From: Limosilactobacillus reuteri
GTDB taxonomy: Bacteria; Bacillota; Bacilli; Lactobacillales; Lactobacillaceae
Direction of reading: 5' to 3'
Assembly (NCBI RefSeq): GCF_003072625.1
Contig: NZ_CP027805.1
Span: 1,511,501-1,575,500 of the forward strand
DNA: 64,000 nt
Both the position numbers and the translations under genes were made by a program. Positions 1-7,851 of this stretch are shown here, one piece after another; within the stretch, counting starts at the first letter, position 1; each line of letters starts with the position of its first letter. Under the pieces are notes generated by a model that saw only the letters and a list, made by a program, of their open reading frames with translations, made no database searches and had not been told where the DNA came from.

Positions 1-2
1 GG

Positions 3-230
3 GCTCCTTGGCGTGATCTACCTGAACGCTATGGCTCTTGGAAAACGGTGTATAGTCGCTTCCGAGCCTGGGTAAGTTCAGGCTTGTTCGAACAGGTTTT
101 TCTCAAATTGATTGACGATCCCGACATGGAAAACTTGAGCTTAGATTCAACGATCGTTCGAGCGCATCAAAAGGCCACTGGGGCAAAAAAAACGCCGAAT
201 GTATGGTCGAAAATCAAGCTATTGGACTAA
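3..230 (+). CDS. IS5-family transposase, N-terminal frame (orfA), 5' partial
   Basis: This frame is open from the window edge and reads APWRDLPERYGSWKTVYSRF, the typical N-terminal DDE transposase sequence of IS5 elements. It contains the first catalytic aspartate region (LSLDSTIVRAHQ). It ends shortly after a run of eight A residues at 185-192, where a -1 shift moves translation into the downstream frame. The start codon is outside the window. It is expected to act only as part of an orfA-orfB fusion made by frameshifting. Confidence 0.85.
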   Translation, partial: APWRDLPERYGSWKTVYSRFRAWVSSGLFEQVFLKLIDDPDMENLSLDSTIVRAHQKATGAKKTPNVWSKIKLLD

Positions 231-634
231 GTCGAGGTGGCCGAACGACCAAGATTCACGCACTCGTTGACGGATTAGGGAATCCCTTGGTTTTTCGCCT
301 AACAGGTGGTCAAGTACATGATAGCCAAGTTGCCAGTGAGTTGCTGGAAGGCTTCGATATTTCTCAATCAAATATTATCGCGGATAAAGCCTATGGCACC
401 GCGAAACTTCGCCAGTATATTAAAGATAAAGCAGCCGTCTATACCATTCCGCCAAAGGAAAATACCAAAGACAAGTGGACCTGTGATTACCACGTTTATT
501 GTGAGCGCCATTTGATTGAGAACTTCTTCAATCAGTTGAAGAACTTTCGTAGGATTGCAACGCGTTATGATAAGCTCGCTCATGTTTATCTGGCTACGGT
601 TTACATTGCCTCAATTTGCATCTTACTTAAGTAG
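203..634 (+). CDS. IS5-family transposase, C-terminal frame (orfB)
   Basis: The product shows the conserved IS5 blocks: SRGGRTTKIHALVD, then ADKAYG around the second catalytic aspartate, and the C-terminal ERHLIENFFNQLKNFRRIATRYDK block carrying the catalytic glutamate. The reading frame is -1 relative to orfA; upstream of the listed ATG it stays open back to the A8 run at 185-192, so the natural product is most likely a frameshift fusion and the listed start is only nominal. No lesion is visible in this part, so the element may still be active if its left end is intact. Confidence 0.85.
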   Translation: MVENQAIGLSRGGRTTKIHALVDGLGNPLVFRLTGGQVHDSQVASELLEGFDISQSNIIADKAYGTAKLRQYIKDKAAVYTIPPKENTKDKWTCDYHVYCERHLIENFFNQLKNFRRIATRYDKLAHVYLATVYIASICILLK

Positions 635-649
635 TTTTCAGACGGACCC

Positions 650-1242
650 TAGAAGAAAAGTGGCAATTTGCTAATGGACGTAATTTCTGTAATAGCTTAG
701 TAAAAAGCTTCTGTAGTGTTTTGGAACAGAATGGTTGCTATGCGGGGCTGTATATTTCACGATCACCACTGCAAAACTATATCTCGCCCGCTGTTGCTCA
801 GCGGTATGCCATCTGGGTCGCCGAATATGGATCGCGTTGTAACTATGGTGGCAACTATGGAATCTGGCAACATTCCTCTACTGGTTCTGTTCCAGGTGTC
901 AGTGGTAACTGCGACCTAGATTATGCCTACATTGACTATGCAGCAGTAATTAACAAAAAGCAGCCAGCCACCAGAAAGAATTCTGATCAGCTGGCTGCAG
1001 AAGTATTGAATGGACAATGGGGTAATGGTGTCGATCGTCAAAAAAGGTTATCCGCTGCCGGTTATGACTATGCGGTGGTCCAAGAAAAAGTTAACCGTCT
1101 ATTGAACCATAAGTCAGTCGACCAAATTGCACGCGAAGTTATCCGTGGTTCCTGGGAAAATGGTAATGAGCGAATCAACCGCTTGAAACAAGCTGGCTAT
1201 GACCCCACCCAAATTCAACAACGTGTTAATCAATTACTCTGA
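650..1242 (+). pseudogene. Phage endolysin (GH25 muramidase with two CW_7 repeats), 5' truncated by IS5
   Basis: The frame opens directly at the IS5 end and continues to 1242. Its first part matches the C-terminal half of a GH25 lysozyme barrel (EQNGCYAGLYIS, YAIWVAEYG, YGIWQHSS, CDLDYAYIDY). It is followed by two roughly 42-residue repeats (NSDQLAAEVLNGQWGNG... and KSVDQIAREVIRGSWENG...) typical of the CW_7/Cpl-7 cell-wall-binding domain. The N-terminal catalytic region is missing from this fragment. A TTG at 721 could in principle start a shorter product holding only the wall-binding repeats plus a broken barrel. Such lysins are encoded at the end of the phage lysis module, so this marks prophage DNA. 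Confidence 0.85.
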
Positions 1243-1246
1243 TTTA

Positions 1247-1280
1247 TGCCTGTGGACTATGGTCTGCAGGCTTTTTTCTT
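1247..1280 (+). terminator. Rho-independent terminator after the endolysin fragment
   Basis: GCCTGTGGAC at 1248-1257 pairs imperfectly with GGTCTGCAGGC at 1261-1271 and is followed by a run of T. It lies five bases after the lysin stop codon. Confidence 0.7.
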
Positions 1281-1334
1281 TTGCCATGGTTTACTTTTCC
1301 GCTTGTTCTGGCTTATCAGTGGAGGTAATTAAAC

Positions 1335-1568
1335 ATGGTAAAGAAAGTACAACCAGTGACCCATCAACCACTAATAGCAACAAGTGAGCATATCAATTCA
1401 GAGCAATTATTGAATGATTTGCACTATCAACAATCAAAACAAATCATACAGAATATGCTTAATAAAGGCTTAATCTCGCTCACCGAATTTAAGGACATTG
1501 ATGCCTTAAACAAGCAGTCATTTCCACCATTATTAGGGCCCGGAAACGTTGATACATCAAAGTTCTAG
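1335..1568 (+). CDS. Small SHOCT-like protein encoded upstream of the recombinases
   Basis: The product is 77 residues, starts at ATG 1335 and has a good ribosome binding site (GGAGGTAATT) upstream. Its C-terminal half has the pattern of a SHOCT-type helical hairpin (IIQNMLNKGLISLTEFKDID), a short motif often found in small proteins next to integrases and other mobile-element genes. It has no membrane segment or enzyme motif. Only 35 bases separate it from the first recombinase, so the three genes are probably co-transcribed. A helper role in recombination directionality or DNA binding is conceivable, but the sequence does not prove it. Confidence 0.6.
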   Translation: MVKKVQPVTHQPLIATSEHINSEQLLNDLHYQQSKQIIQNMLNKGLISLTEFKDIDALNKQSFPPLLGPGNVDTSKF

Positions 1569-1603
1569 AGCTAACATACCACACTGACGAAAGGAGGGTT
1601 GTC

Positions 1604-3220
1604 ATGTCAACCATTACTAAAATCCAAAGCTACCACCGCGATGTCAAGCATCTCCGTGTAGCGGCCTATTGCAGAGTTTCAACTGACAACATTGAACAAC
1701 TGGAAAGTCTTGAAAACCAACGTATTCATTACCAAGAATACATCAGTAATCATTCAGACTGGCAATTAGCTAAGGTCTATTACGATGAAGGAATCTCAGG
1801 CACCCAACTAACGAAGCGTGATGCTTTAAAAGAACTACTGGCAGATTGTCATAATCATCGAATTGACCTCGTGGTTACAAAGTCAATCAGCCGCTTATCC
1901 CGAAACACAACCGACTGTCTACAAATCGTTCGAGAACTGCAGCAGTTGAACATCCCAATTATCTTTGAGAAAGAGCACATCAATACTGGAGCAATGACTA
2001 GCGAATTATTTCTATCGATTCTCAGCAGTATCGCTCAGGATGAATCTCATTCTACTGCCGGAAATTTACGTTGGGCAATCAGGCAACGTTTCGCTAGTGG
2101 CCAATTTCGAGTATCTTCAGCCCCCTACGGATATTCAATTGAAGATGGCAACTTAGTCATCAATCGGACTGAAGCCAGGATTGTGCGAGAAATCTTTCAA
2201 TAATTTTCAAAGGGAATGTCAGCTAGTCAAATTGCTAAAGGATTAGATCATAAACACATACCAACAAAGCGCGGTGGACAATGGCGAAGTAACACCGTGA
2301 TTAACATCTTACGAAACAGTAATTACACCGGTGATATGCTCTGTCAAAAGACTTATCGTGATGATCAATATCACCGTCATTTTAACCAAGGTGAACTCAC
2401 CCAGTACTTAATTGAGGATCATCATCCTAGTTTGGTTAACCACGAAACTTTTAACCGGATTCAAGTTTTGCTTAAAGAAGCGGCTCAAAAACGCCATATC
2501 GAAACTGATAGCCATAAGTATCAACATCACTACCTGTTTTCTGGAAAAATCATCTGTGGTAATTGTGGAACTATTTTTAAGCGGCAAACACGCCCAAATA
2601 AAATCTACTGGGCTTGTCAAAGGCATCTAAAATCGGCTAAGCAATGCCCAATTAAGGCAGTTCCCGAAGCAAGTCTAGAAGTGGCTTTCTGTAATATGAT
2701 GAATAAACTCGTTTACAGCAGGAAGTTCTTATTACAACCACTGTTAGAAAACCTGCAGGTGCAGGCTAACAGTGACACCCACGGTCGACTAAATTCTTTA
2801 ACCGAACTGATGCAATCAGGACTGATAGATAAGCCTATCTACGTAAACCAAACGGCTCAACTCGAACAGGATACCTACAAGTGCCGTGAAAAGGTCAAGC
2901 AACTCCACAGTAGAAATACTGATTCGGCTAACAGTTTTGAAGATGTACGCTCCTTACTATATTGGTGCCAACAAGATCAAGAACTGTCAGGATTTGATAA
3001 AACCCCGTTTCAGGATTTTGTTCAACAGATTGTAGTACACAGTTCAAGCGTAGTTTTTAAGCTAAAGTGCGGGCTGAAGTTAACAGAGAAGTTAAACAAG
3101 GATGTCACTATTGACGACCACTTCTATCGCAATATCATCAGACAGCGCTTCAACGAACCCATCAAACAAGCCGAATATTTGTACAGCATTATCGAAAGTG
3201 AAGGTGATTTAATTGGGTAA
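1604..3220 (+). pseudogene. Large serine recombinase 1, interrupted by an in-frame TAA
   Basis: The resolvase domain starts at ATG 1604 after AAGGAGGG and carries the active-site motif YCRVST (Ser26), YDEGISGT and the SRLSRNT block. The recombinase and zinc-ribbon domains follow (PTKRGGQWRSNTV, CGNCG, then Cys residues near WACQRH and QCPI). A TAA at 2201-2203 splits the gene between the catalytic and DNA-binding parts; the frame is the same on both sides and continues to 3220 (536 residues if read through). A single C to T change of CAA would explain it. The N-terminal 199 residues would be made as a truncated product. A CTTTTC..GGGAATG stretch at 2204-2218 does not form a convincing restart site. 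Confidence 0.85.
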
Positions 3221-4790
3221 AGTACGCATTATTCCTGCCCATCAGCCAAAAGGAAACAGTGTCCATCATCAACATAGTCCACAACCTTTTGAAAAGCTCC
3301 GGGTAGCTGCTTATTGCCGGGTTTCGACCGACTATGATGAGCAGGCTAGCTCCTACGAAACTCAGGTAGCTCACTACAAAGAGCTAATTCAAAAGGAACC
3401 AACCTGGGAATTTGCAGGTATTTATGCCGATGATGGGATCTCCGGAACCAATACCAAGAAGCGCGAACAATTTAATAAAATGATTGCAGCCTGTAAAGCT
3501 GGTAATATTGACTTAATCGTTACCAAATCAATCAGCCGGTTTGCCCGAAATACCATCGACTGCTTGAAATATATCCGGGACTTAAAAGCCATCAACGTCG
3601 CCATCTTCTTTGAGAAAGAAAACATTAACACCATGGATGCCAAAGGTGAAGTTCTGATTACCATCATGGCTTCCCTCGCTCAACAAGAAAGTGAGTCCTT
3701 ATCGCAAAACGTCAAGATGGGGATTCAGTACCGTTATCAGCAAGGAAAATTATTCGTGAATCATAATCACTTCCTGGGCTATACCAAGGATGCTCAAGGC
3801 AACCTGGTAATTGAACCAGAGGAAGCCAAGGTCATTAAACGGATCTTCTATAGCTACCTAGACGGAATGACGATGAAACAAATCGCTGATTCACTCAAAG
3901 CTGATGGTATTCTGACTGGTGGCAAAACAAAAAATTGGCGCTCTAGCAGCGTGGCCAAAATCCTAAAGAATGAAAAATACATGGGTGATGCCCTTTTACA
4001 AAAGACTTACACCGTTGATTTTCTTAATAAAAAACGAGTGAAAAATGAAGGCATCATGCCACAATACTACGTGGAGAATGATCACCCAGCGATTATTCCC
4101 AAGTCTGTTTTCATGCAAGTACAGCAGATCATCAAACAGCGCCGAAATGGTATCACTACTAAGAACGGTAAGCATAGGCGCCTTAACGGTAAATATTGCT
4201 TCTCTCAAAAAATATTTTGTGGTAAGTGCGGTGATATCATGCAGCGAAACATGTGGTATCGGCCAGAAAAAGTGGCTGTCTGGCGTTGTGCTAGCCGGAT
4301 AAGGAGAAGTAAAACTGGTCGCCGCTGCATGATTCGCAATGTTAAAGAACCCCTTCTCAAAGAAGCCACCGTTGATGCCTTCAACCAATTAATCCAAAGC
4401 CACGAGTTGGCTAGTAAACAAATCAAAGCTAACATCATGAAAGTTATCAAGAGCTCGAAAGGTCCAACGATTGATCAACTCGATCAACAGCTGGAGGAAG
4501 TGCAAATGAAGTTGATTCAAGCTGCCAACCAGCACCAGGACTGTGATGCTCTTACTCAGCAAATCATGGACCTGCGGAAACAAAGAGAAAAAGTCCAAAA
4601 TCGTGAAAATGATCAACAAGCTAAACTGCATAGCATGGACGAAATCAACAAATTAGTCGAATTGCACAAGTATGGCTTAGTTGACTTTGATGAACAATTG
4701 GTTCGTCGCTTGGTAGAAAAAATCACCATCTTCAAACGCTACATGGAATTCACGTTCAAAGATGGTGAAGTAATTAGAGTTAACATGTAA
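3213..4790 (+). CDS. Large serine recombinase 2
   Basis: The 525-residue product starts at TTG 3213, overlapping the end of recombinase 1 by 8 bases, with GAAGGTGA upstream as ribosome binding site. The catalytic domain contains YCRVST (Ser38), ADDGISGT and the SRFARNT block. The recombinase domain follows, then a zinc ribbon (CGKCG ... WRCASR ... RRCMIR) and a C-terminal coiled-coil rich in Gln and Glu (about residues 410-475). This is the domain order of large serine integrases of phages and integrative elements, which catalyse site-specific recombination through a 5' phosphoserine intermediate. It appears intact. Tandem pairs of such recombinases are known where both proteins are needed; if so, the lesion in its partner would lock the element in place. 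Confidence 0.9.
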   Translation: MGKVRIIPAHQPKGNSVHHQHSPQPFEKLRVAAYCRVSTDYDEQASSYETQVAHYKELIQKEPTWEFAGIYADDGISGTNTKKREQFNKMIAACKAGNIDLIVTKSISRFARNTIDCLKYIRDLKAINVAIFFEKENINTMDAKGEVLITIMASLAQQESESLSQNVKMGIQYRYQQGKLFVNHNHFLGYTKDAQGNLVIEPEEAKVIKRIFYSYLDGMTMKQIADSLKADGILTGGKTKNWRSSSVAKILKNEKYMGDALLQKTYTVDFLNKKRVKNEGIMPQYYVENDHPAIIPKSVFMQVQQIIKQRRNGITTKNGKHRRLNGKYCFSQKIFCGKCGDIMQRNMWYRPEKVAVWRCASRIRRSKTGRRCMIRNVKEPLLKEATVDAFNQLIQSHELASKQIKANIMKVIKSSKGPTIDQLDQQLEEVQMKLIQAANQHQDCDALTQQIMDLRKQREKVQNRENDQQAKLHSMDEINKLVELHKYGLVDFDEQLVRRLVEKITIFKRYMEFTFKDGEVIRVNM

Positions 4791-4804
4791 AATTTAGGTT
4801 GCTC

Positions 4805-4838
4805 GGCACTCAGTCATTTCGGCTGGGTGCTGTTTTTT
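4805..4838 (+). terminator. Terminator of the recombinase operon
   Basis: GGCACTCAG at 4805-4813 pairs with CTGGGTGCT at 4823-4831 and is followed by T6. The stop codon of the convergent AlbA_2 gene lies inside the hairpin loop, so the two genes meet tail to tail with no spacer. Confidence 0.75.
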
Positions 4839-6025
4839 AATTGCAATTTTTTAATATATTTCACCAACAGATGTTCATTTGCCATTTCTTTAGCAATTAG
4901 TGATATATCGCCACCCTCTCCTTTTGTACCACTTAACTTAATCTTACTTGTCAGAGCTTGAACCTTTTCTGGATTAGGGGTTAGTTCTGACACTTTGATT
5001 TTTTCATAATTATCAGATACCAATTTTTCATAGTATGCTTTTTCTTTTTTTGTTTCATAAATAACATTATCTGCGGTTACATGGTTCCACCAATAGCCCG
5101 CATATGATACATTCCTTACATCATTTATAAAATTAGTAAGTATATATGGCAGCTCATCTTTAATATAACAATGATAGCTAATGCCATTAAACACACTATT
5201 TACATTTATGAAATGATGGTCTGGAATAATTATTTCTGCTGAAGAATCATCTATAGGAATATCATAATTGTAGTAAATCTCATTATTCCCATAAAATAAT
5301 TTAATGATGAACCATTCGACCCTTATATTAAACTCTGACATCATGAATGATTCAAAATGACTATTTTTATTTTCAAGTGGTCCATCAACTTTAATAGCAA
5401 AATTAGGATCTCTAAGATATATATATGATTCATGATTATCTTCGGTTATGATTTGTTCCCAATCTTCTGGATGCATTAGAATTGCCTTGTATCGGTCATA
5501 AATACTTACGTCAAGATGAAATCTTTTCGCCCATAATAATTCCAGTTGATTATCACTAGTAGACTCATCCACTGGTGTATTCGAATCATTAATCCTTGAA
5601 TAAATCAACCCAGGTTGCATTGGCTTACCTTTTCTATTAACTCTTCTATTCAAGTAAATTGGCACATTATTAGAATTTTTTATGGTAATCACATCTATGT
5701 AATGTCCGGATAGCTTAAAAGTTTCAACATTCGTTAAGGGATACCAGTTTTGTGCAAATGGTTGTCTTCTAAGATAATCTTGCAATTGTTGTTTGTTCCT
5801 ACGATTAGGATCTTTATCTATGCCAACAATTTCTCCATTCTTATCATTTACACCCAGAATAATATAGCAATCATCGTGATGTGGTGTATTAACAAAATTT
5901 ATAATGTCTCTCAGTAATTCACCATTATCCTCATGCCACTTTTCTTTAAAATCCCAGTGGTCATTTTCTATCGGTGCTTTATTTATTATTCCGATAAGTG
6001 TTTCTTCATTCAATTTAAGTTTCAT
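4814..6025 (-). CDS. AlbA_2 (Schlafen-type) domain protein
   Basis: The 403-residue product has an N-terminal AlbA_2 domain (about residues 18-150): HWDFKEKW, DIINFVNT, CYIILGVNDKNGEIVGID and LIYSRINDS fit this family, which is found in bacterial regulators and in Schlafen-related proteins and is thought to bind nucleic acid or nucleotide. The rest (about 170-403) is not recognised; it is rich in Asn, Asp, Tyr and Ile and contains no membrane segment. The gene is clearly more AT-rich than the rlmD block beside it, and it lies between a recombinase operon and a housekeeping gene, which suggests acquisition with the mobile element. A defence or superinfection role is an inference from position only. 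The ATG directly follows AAAGG; a TTG four codons downstream is an alternative start. Confidence 0.7.
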   Translation of the reverse strand: MKLKLNEETLIGIINKAPIENDHWDFKEKWHEDNGELLRDIINFVNTPHHDDCYIILGVNDKNGEIVGIDKDPNRRNKQQLQDYLRRQPFAQNWYPLTNVETFKLSGHYIDVITIKNSNNVPIYLNRRVNRKGKPMQPGLIYSRINDSNTPVDESTSDNQLELLWAKRFHLDVSIYDRYKAILMHPEDWEQIITEDNHESYIYLRDPNFAIKVDGPLENKNSHFESFMMSEFNIRVEWFIIKLFYGNNEIYYNYDIPIDDSSAEIIIPDHHFINVNSVFNGISYHCYIKDELPYILTNFINDVRNVSYAGYWWNHVTADNVIYETKKEKAYYEKLVSDNYEKIKVSELTPNPEKVQALTSKIKLSGTKGEGGDISLIAKEMANEHLLVKYIKKLQLKNSTQPK

Positions 6026-6212
6026 CCTTTCAGATATTTAGTTATACGCCGAGTATACTACTATCCTGGTAATTTTCCTTTCAATGACCAATATGGAAAT
6101 TTCTCAATATTGCACTAATCAACTCAATCCTCCACACTAAAATTCCACATTTTCACTCCTCTCACGATTCCACTTATACCAACCATTTCAGGCCTTTTAA
6201 CTACCCAAATAA

Positions 6213-6298
6213 ACTCGACCTGCCAAACTGGACAATTGCCTACTCGACTATCGAAATAGGACATAGAATACTCGACCCGCCAATCCCAAATAGAAAAA
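6213..6298. repeat. Three degenerate 28-29 bp direct repeats beginning ACTCGAC
   Basis: ACTCGAC occurs at 6213, 6242 and 6270, spaced 29 and 28 bases. The first and third units share ACTCGACYYGCCAA; the first two share a GGACA block further on. The stretch 6026-6294 holds no gene, only these repeats and the upstream region of the AlbA_2 gene. They could be binding sites or relics of an attachment region. Confidence 0.4.
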
Positions 6299-6341
6299 GT
6301 GTACTAATTCCGATCACTTAGAAAGGAAAAAGTACACTTTC
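6295..6341 (-). terminator. Likely terminator of the rlmD transcript
   Basis: On the minus strand AAAGTGTACT pairs perfectly with AGTACACTTT across a 25-base spacer and is followed by TTTCTATTT. It lies about 40 bases after the rlmD stop codon. The long loop makes it weaker than the other terminators here. Confidence 0.55.
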
Positions 6342-6378
6342 AATCATCCACAAATACCGTCACACCGGCGTTTACTAG

Positions 6379-7755
6379 CTATTTTTCTGTACGTTCCAGG
6401 ACAGTAACGCTCTCCACATGCGTCGTCTGTGGGAACTGGTCCACTGGCTGAATTGGCTTCGTTACATGGTAGCCTTGGTCAGCAAAACGCTTGATATCAC
6501 GGACTAAAGTGGCAGGGTTGCAGGAAACATAAATCACTTTCTTTGGTTCCATTTTACCGGTGGCTTCGATCAGACTTTCAGCAAGACCCTTCCGTGGTGG
6601 ATCAACGATGACAATATCTAGTTTGAGCCCTTCTGCTTGCCACTTAGCAAATTGTTCTTCGGCCTTACCAACAACAAATTTGGCGTTCTTAATACCATTC
6701 CGTTTAGCATTATGTTTGGCGTCTTCAATCGCCGCTGGAACAATTTCGACCCCGTAAACTTGCTTAGCATGCTTAGCTACTGCCAGGGAAATCGTGCCAA
6801 TTCCACAATAGGCATCGATGACGGTTTGATTACCGTCCAAGCCTGCATTGTCGATGGCTGTTTGGTAAAGGCGTTCAGTCTGTTGCGGATTAACCTGGTA
6901 GAAGGATAATGGTGAAATTGCAAAATCAATCCCGAGGAGCTGATCATGAATTTCATCAGCACCCCATAATGTTTTATTCTTATCGCCGAGCAAGCGGTTC
7001 GTTCGCTTATCATTGATGTTTTGCACAATACTTTTTACTTCTGGCACTCCGGCAACGATACCATCCACGATTTGTTTTTCCATTGGCAGCCGCTTCGTAT
7101 TCGTGACTAAGACTACCATCATTTCATGGCTGTAGTATCCCCGCCGAACCATTACTGTGCGAATCACACCTTTACCAGTTTGTTCATCATATGGTGTAAT
7201 GTGGTATTGCCGTAATAAGTCACGGACAACCACAATGGCCTTATCAATTTCTGGATCCTGGATATAGAAATCTTCAATTGGTACTAAATTGTGGCTCCCC
7301 CGCTTATAAAAACCGGTTTCTAATTGACCACGAACCATTTTTACTGGTACTTGGGCCTTGTTGCGGTAATGATAAGGCTTTTCCATCCCCATCGTTGGCA
7401 AAACTTCAATCTCATCTAAGTGTGCTTTGGCCAATAATTCTTGAATTTGGTGTTGCTTGAATTTCAACTGGGCATCATATTTCAAATGACCAAGCGGCGC
7501 GATTCCCGTTTGAATATATTTTTTATCCTTAACATCAACGCGATCTGGACTCTTCGTCTGCCAGTCCATTACCCGTCCCCAAGCAAAGTGGCTGGTTACC
7601 TTGGTGATCTTTACCGTAATCTCTTCACCAGGAAGGGCATTAGGAACAAAGACGGGAAAATCATCAATCTTAACGACCCCATTGCCTTCGTAAGATAAAT
7701 CCACTACCTTCGCTGGATATTCTTCATTTTTATGTACTGGAATGTTTAGTTTCAA
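6379..7755 (-). CDS. rlmD: 23S rRNA (uracil-C5)-methyltransferase, RlmD/RlmCD type
   Basis: The product methylates uridine in 23S rRNA using S-adenosylmethionine. An N-terminal TRAM domain (VVDLSYEGNGVVK) is followed by the methyltransferase core: YQVNPQQTERLY, the SAM motif DAYCGIGTISL, DPPRKGL and the catalytic SCNPATLVRD block with the nucleophilic cysteine. I chose TTG 7755 because GGAGG lies 7 bases upstream and the protein then begins MKLNIPV; a longer frame to 7818 has no support. The length (458 residues) is normal. It is the last gene of a minus-strand run after dagK but a terminator lies between them. The gene is intact although a mobile element ends close to its 3' side. Confidence 0.92.
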   Translation of the reverse strand: MKLNIPVHKNEEYPAKVVDLSYEGNGVVKIDDFPVFVPNALPGEEITVKITKVTSHFAWGRVMDWQTKSPDRVDVKDKKYIQTGIAPLGHLKYDAQLKFKQHQIQELLAKAHLDEIEVLPTMGMEKPYHYRNKAQVPVKMVRGQLETGFYKRGSHNLVPIEDFYIQDPEIDKAIVVVRDLLRQYHITPYDEQTGKGVIRTVMVRRGYYSHEMMVVLVTNTKRLPMEKQIVDGIVAGVPEVKSIVQNINDKRTNRLLGDKNKTLWGADEIHDQLLGIDFAISPLSFYQVNPQQTERLYQTAIDNAGLDGNQTVIDAYCGIGTISLAVAKHAKQVYGVEIVPAAIEDAKHNAKRNGIKNAKFVVGKAEEQFAKWQAEGLKLDIVIVDPPRKGLAESLIEATGKMEPKKVIYVSCNPATLVRDIKRFADQGYHVTKPIQPVDQFPQTTHVESVTVLERTEK

Positions 7756-7800
7756 AGTTATTCCTCCATTGATTTCAACGTTACAAACTTCTCCTATTAT

Positions 7801-7845
7801 AACAAAACAAACGGCCAATTTCCTCTTTGCGAAGCTGACCGTTTA
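7801..7845 (-). terminator. Terminator between dagK and rlmD
   Basis: On the minus strand AAACGGTC pairs with GGCCGTTT around a longer loop and is followed by GTTTTGTT. It sits 7 bases after the dagK stop codon and probably ends the gatCAB-dagK transcript. Confidence 0.65.
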
Positions 7846-7851
7846 TTTATT

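Larger units (their letters stand above)
1..650 (+). mobile_element. IS5-family (IS427-like) insertion sequence, left end outside window
   Basis: The block carries two overlapping transposase frames and ends in a terminal-repeat-like sequence just before position 650, where the phage lysin reading frame resumes. The left inverted repeat lies outside the window, so the full length cannot be given. The two-frame layout joined at an A-run is usual for the IS427 group of IS5. The element sits inside the lysin gene and separates its N-terminal coding part from the fragment at 650-1242. Confidence 0.85.

Noticed and set aside
3996-4388. Long antisense frame inside recombinase 2
   Set aside because: It has no ribosome binding site and no recognisable domain; it is a mirror of the conserved recombinase frame.
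6213-6298. Possible CRISPR-like array
   Set aside because: Only three degenerate units with a 7-base perfect core, no regular spacers and no cas genes nearby.
6379-7755. rlmD as attachment site of the mobile element
   Set aside because: Some elements with serine recombinases use this gene, but here rlmD is intact at both ends and no duplicated core sequence can be identified in the window, so I do not claim it.
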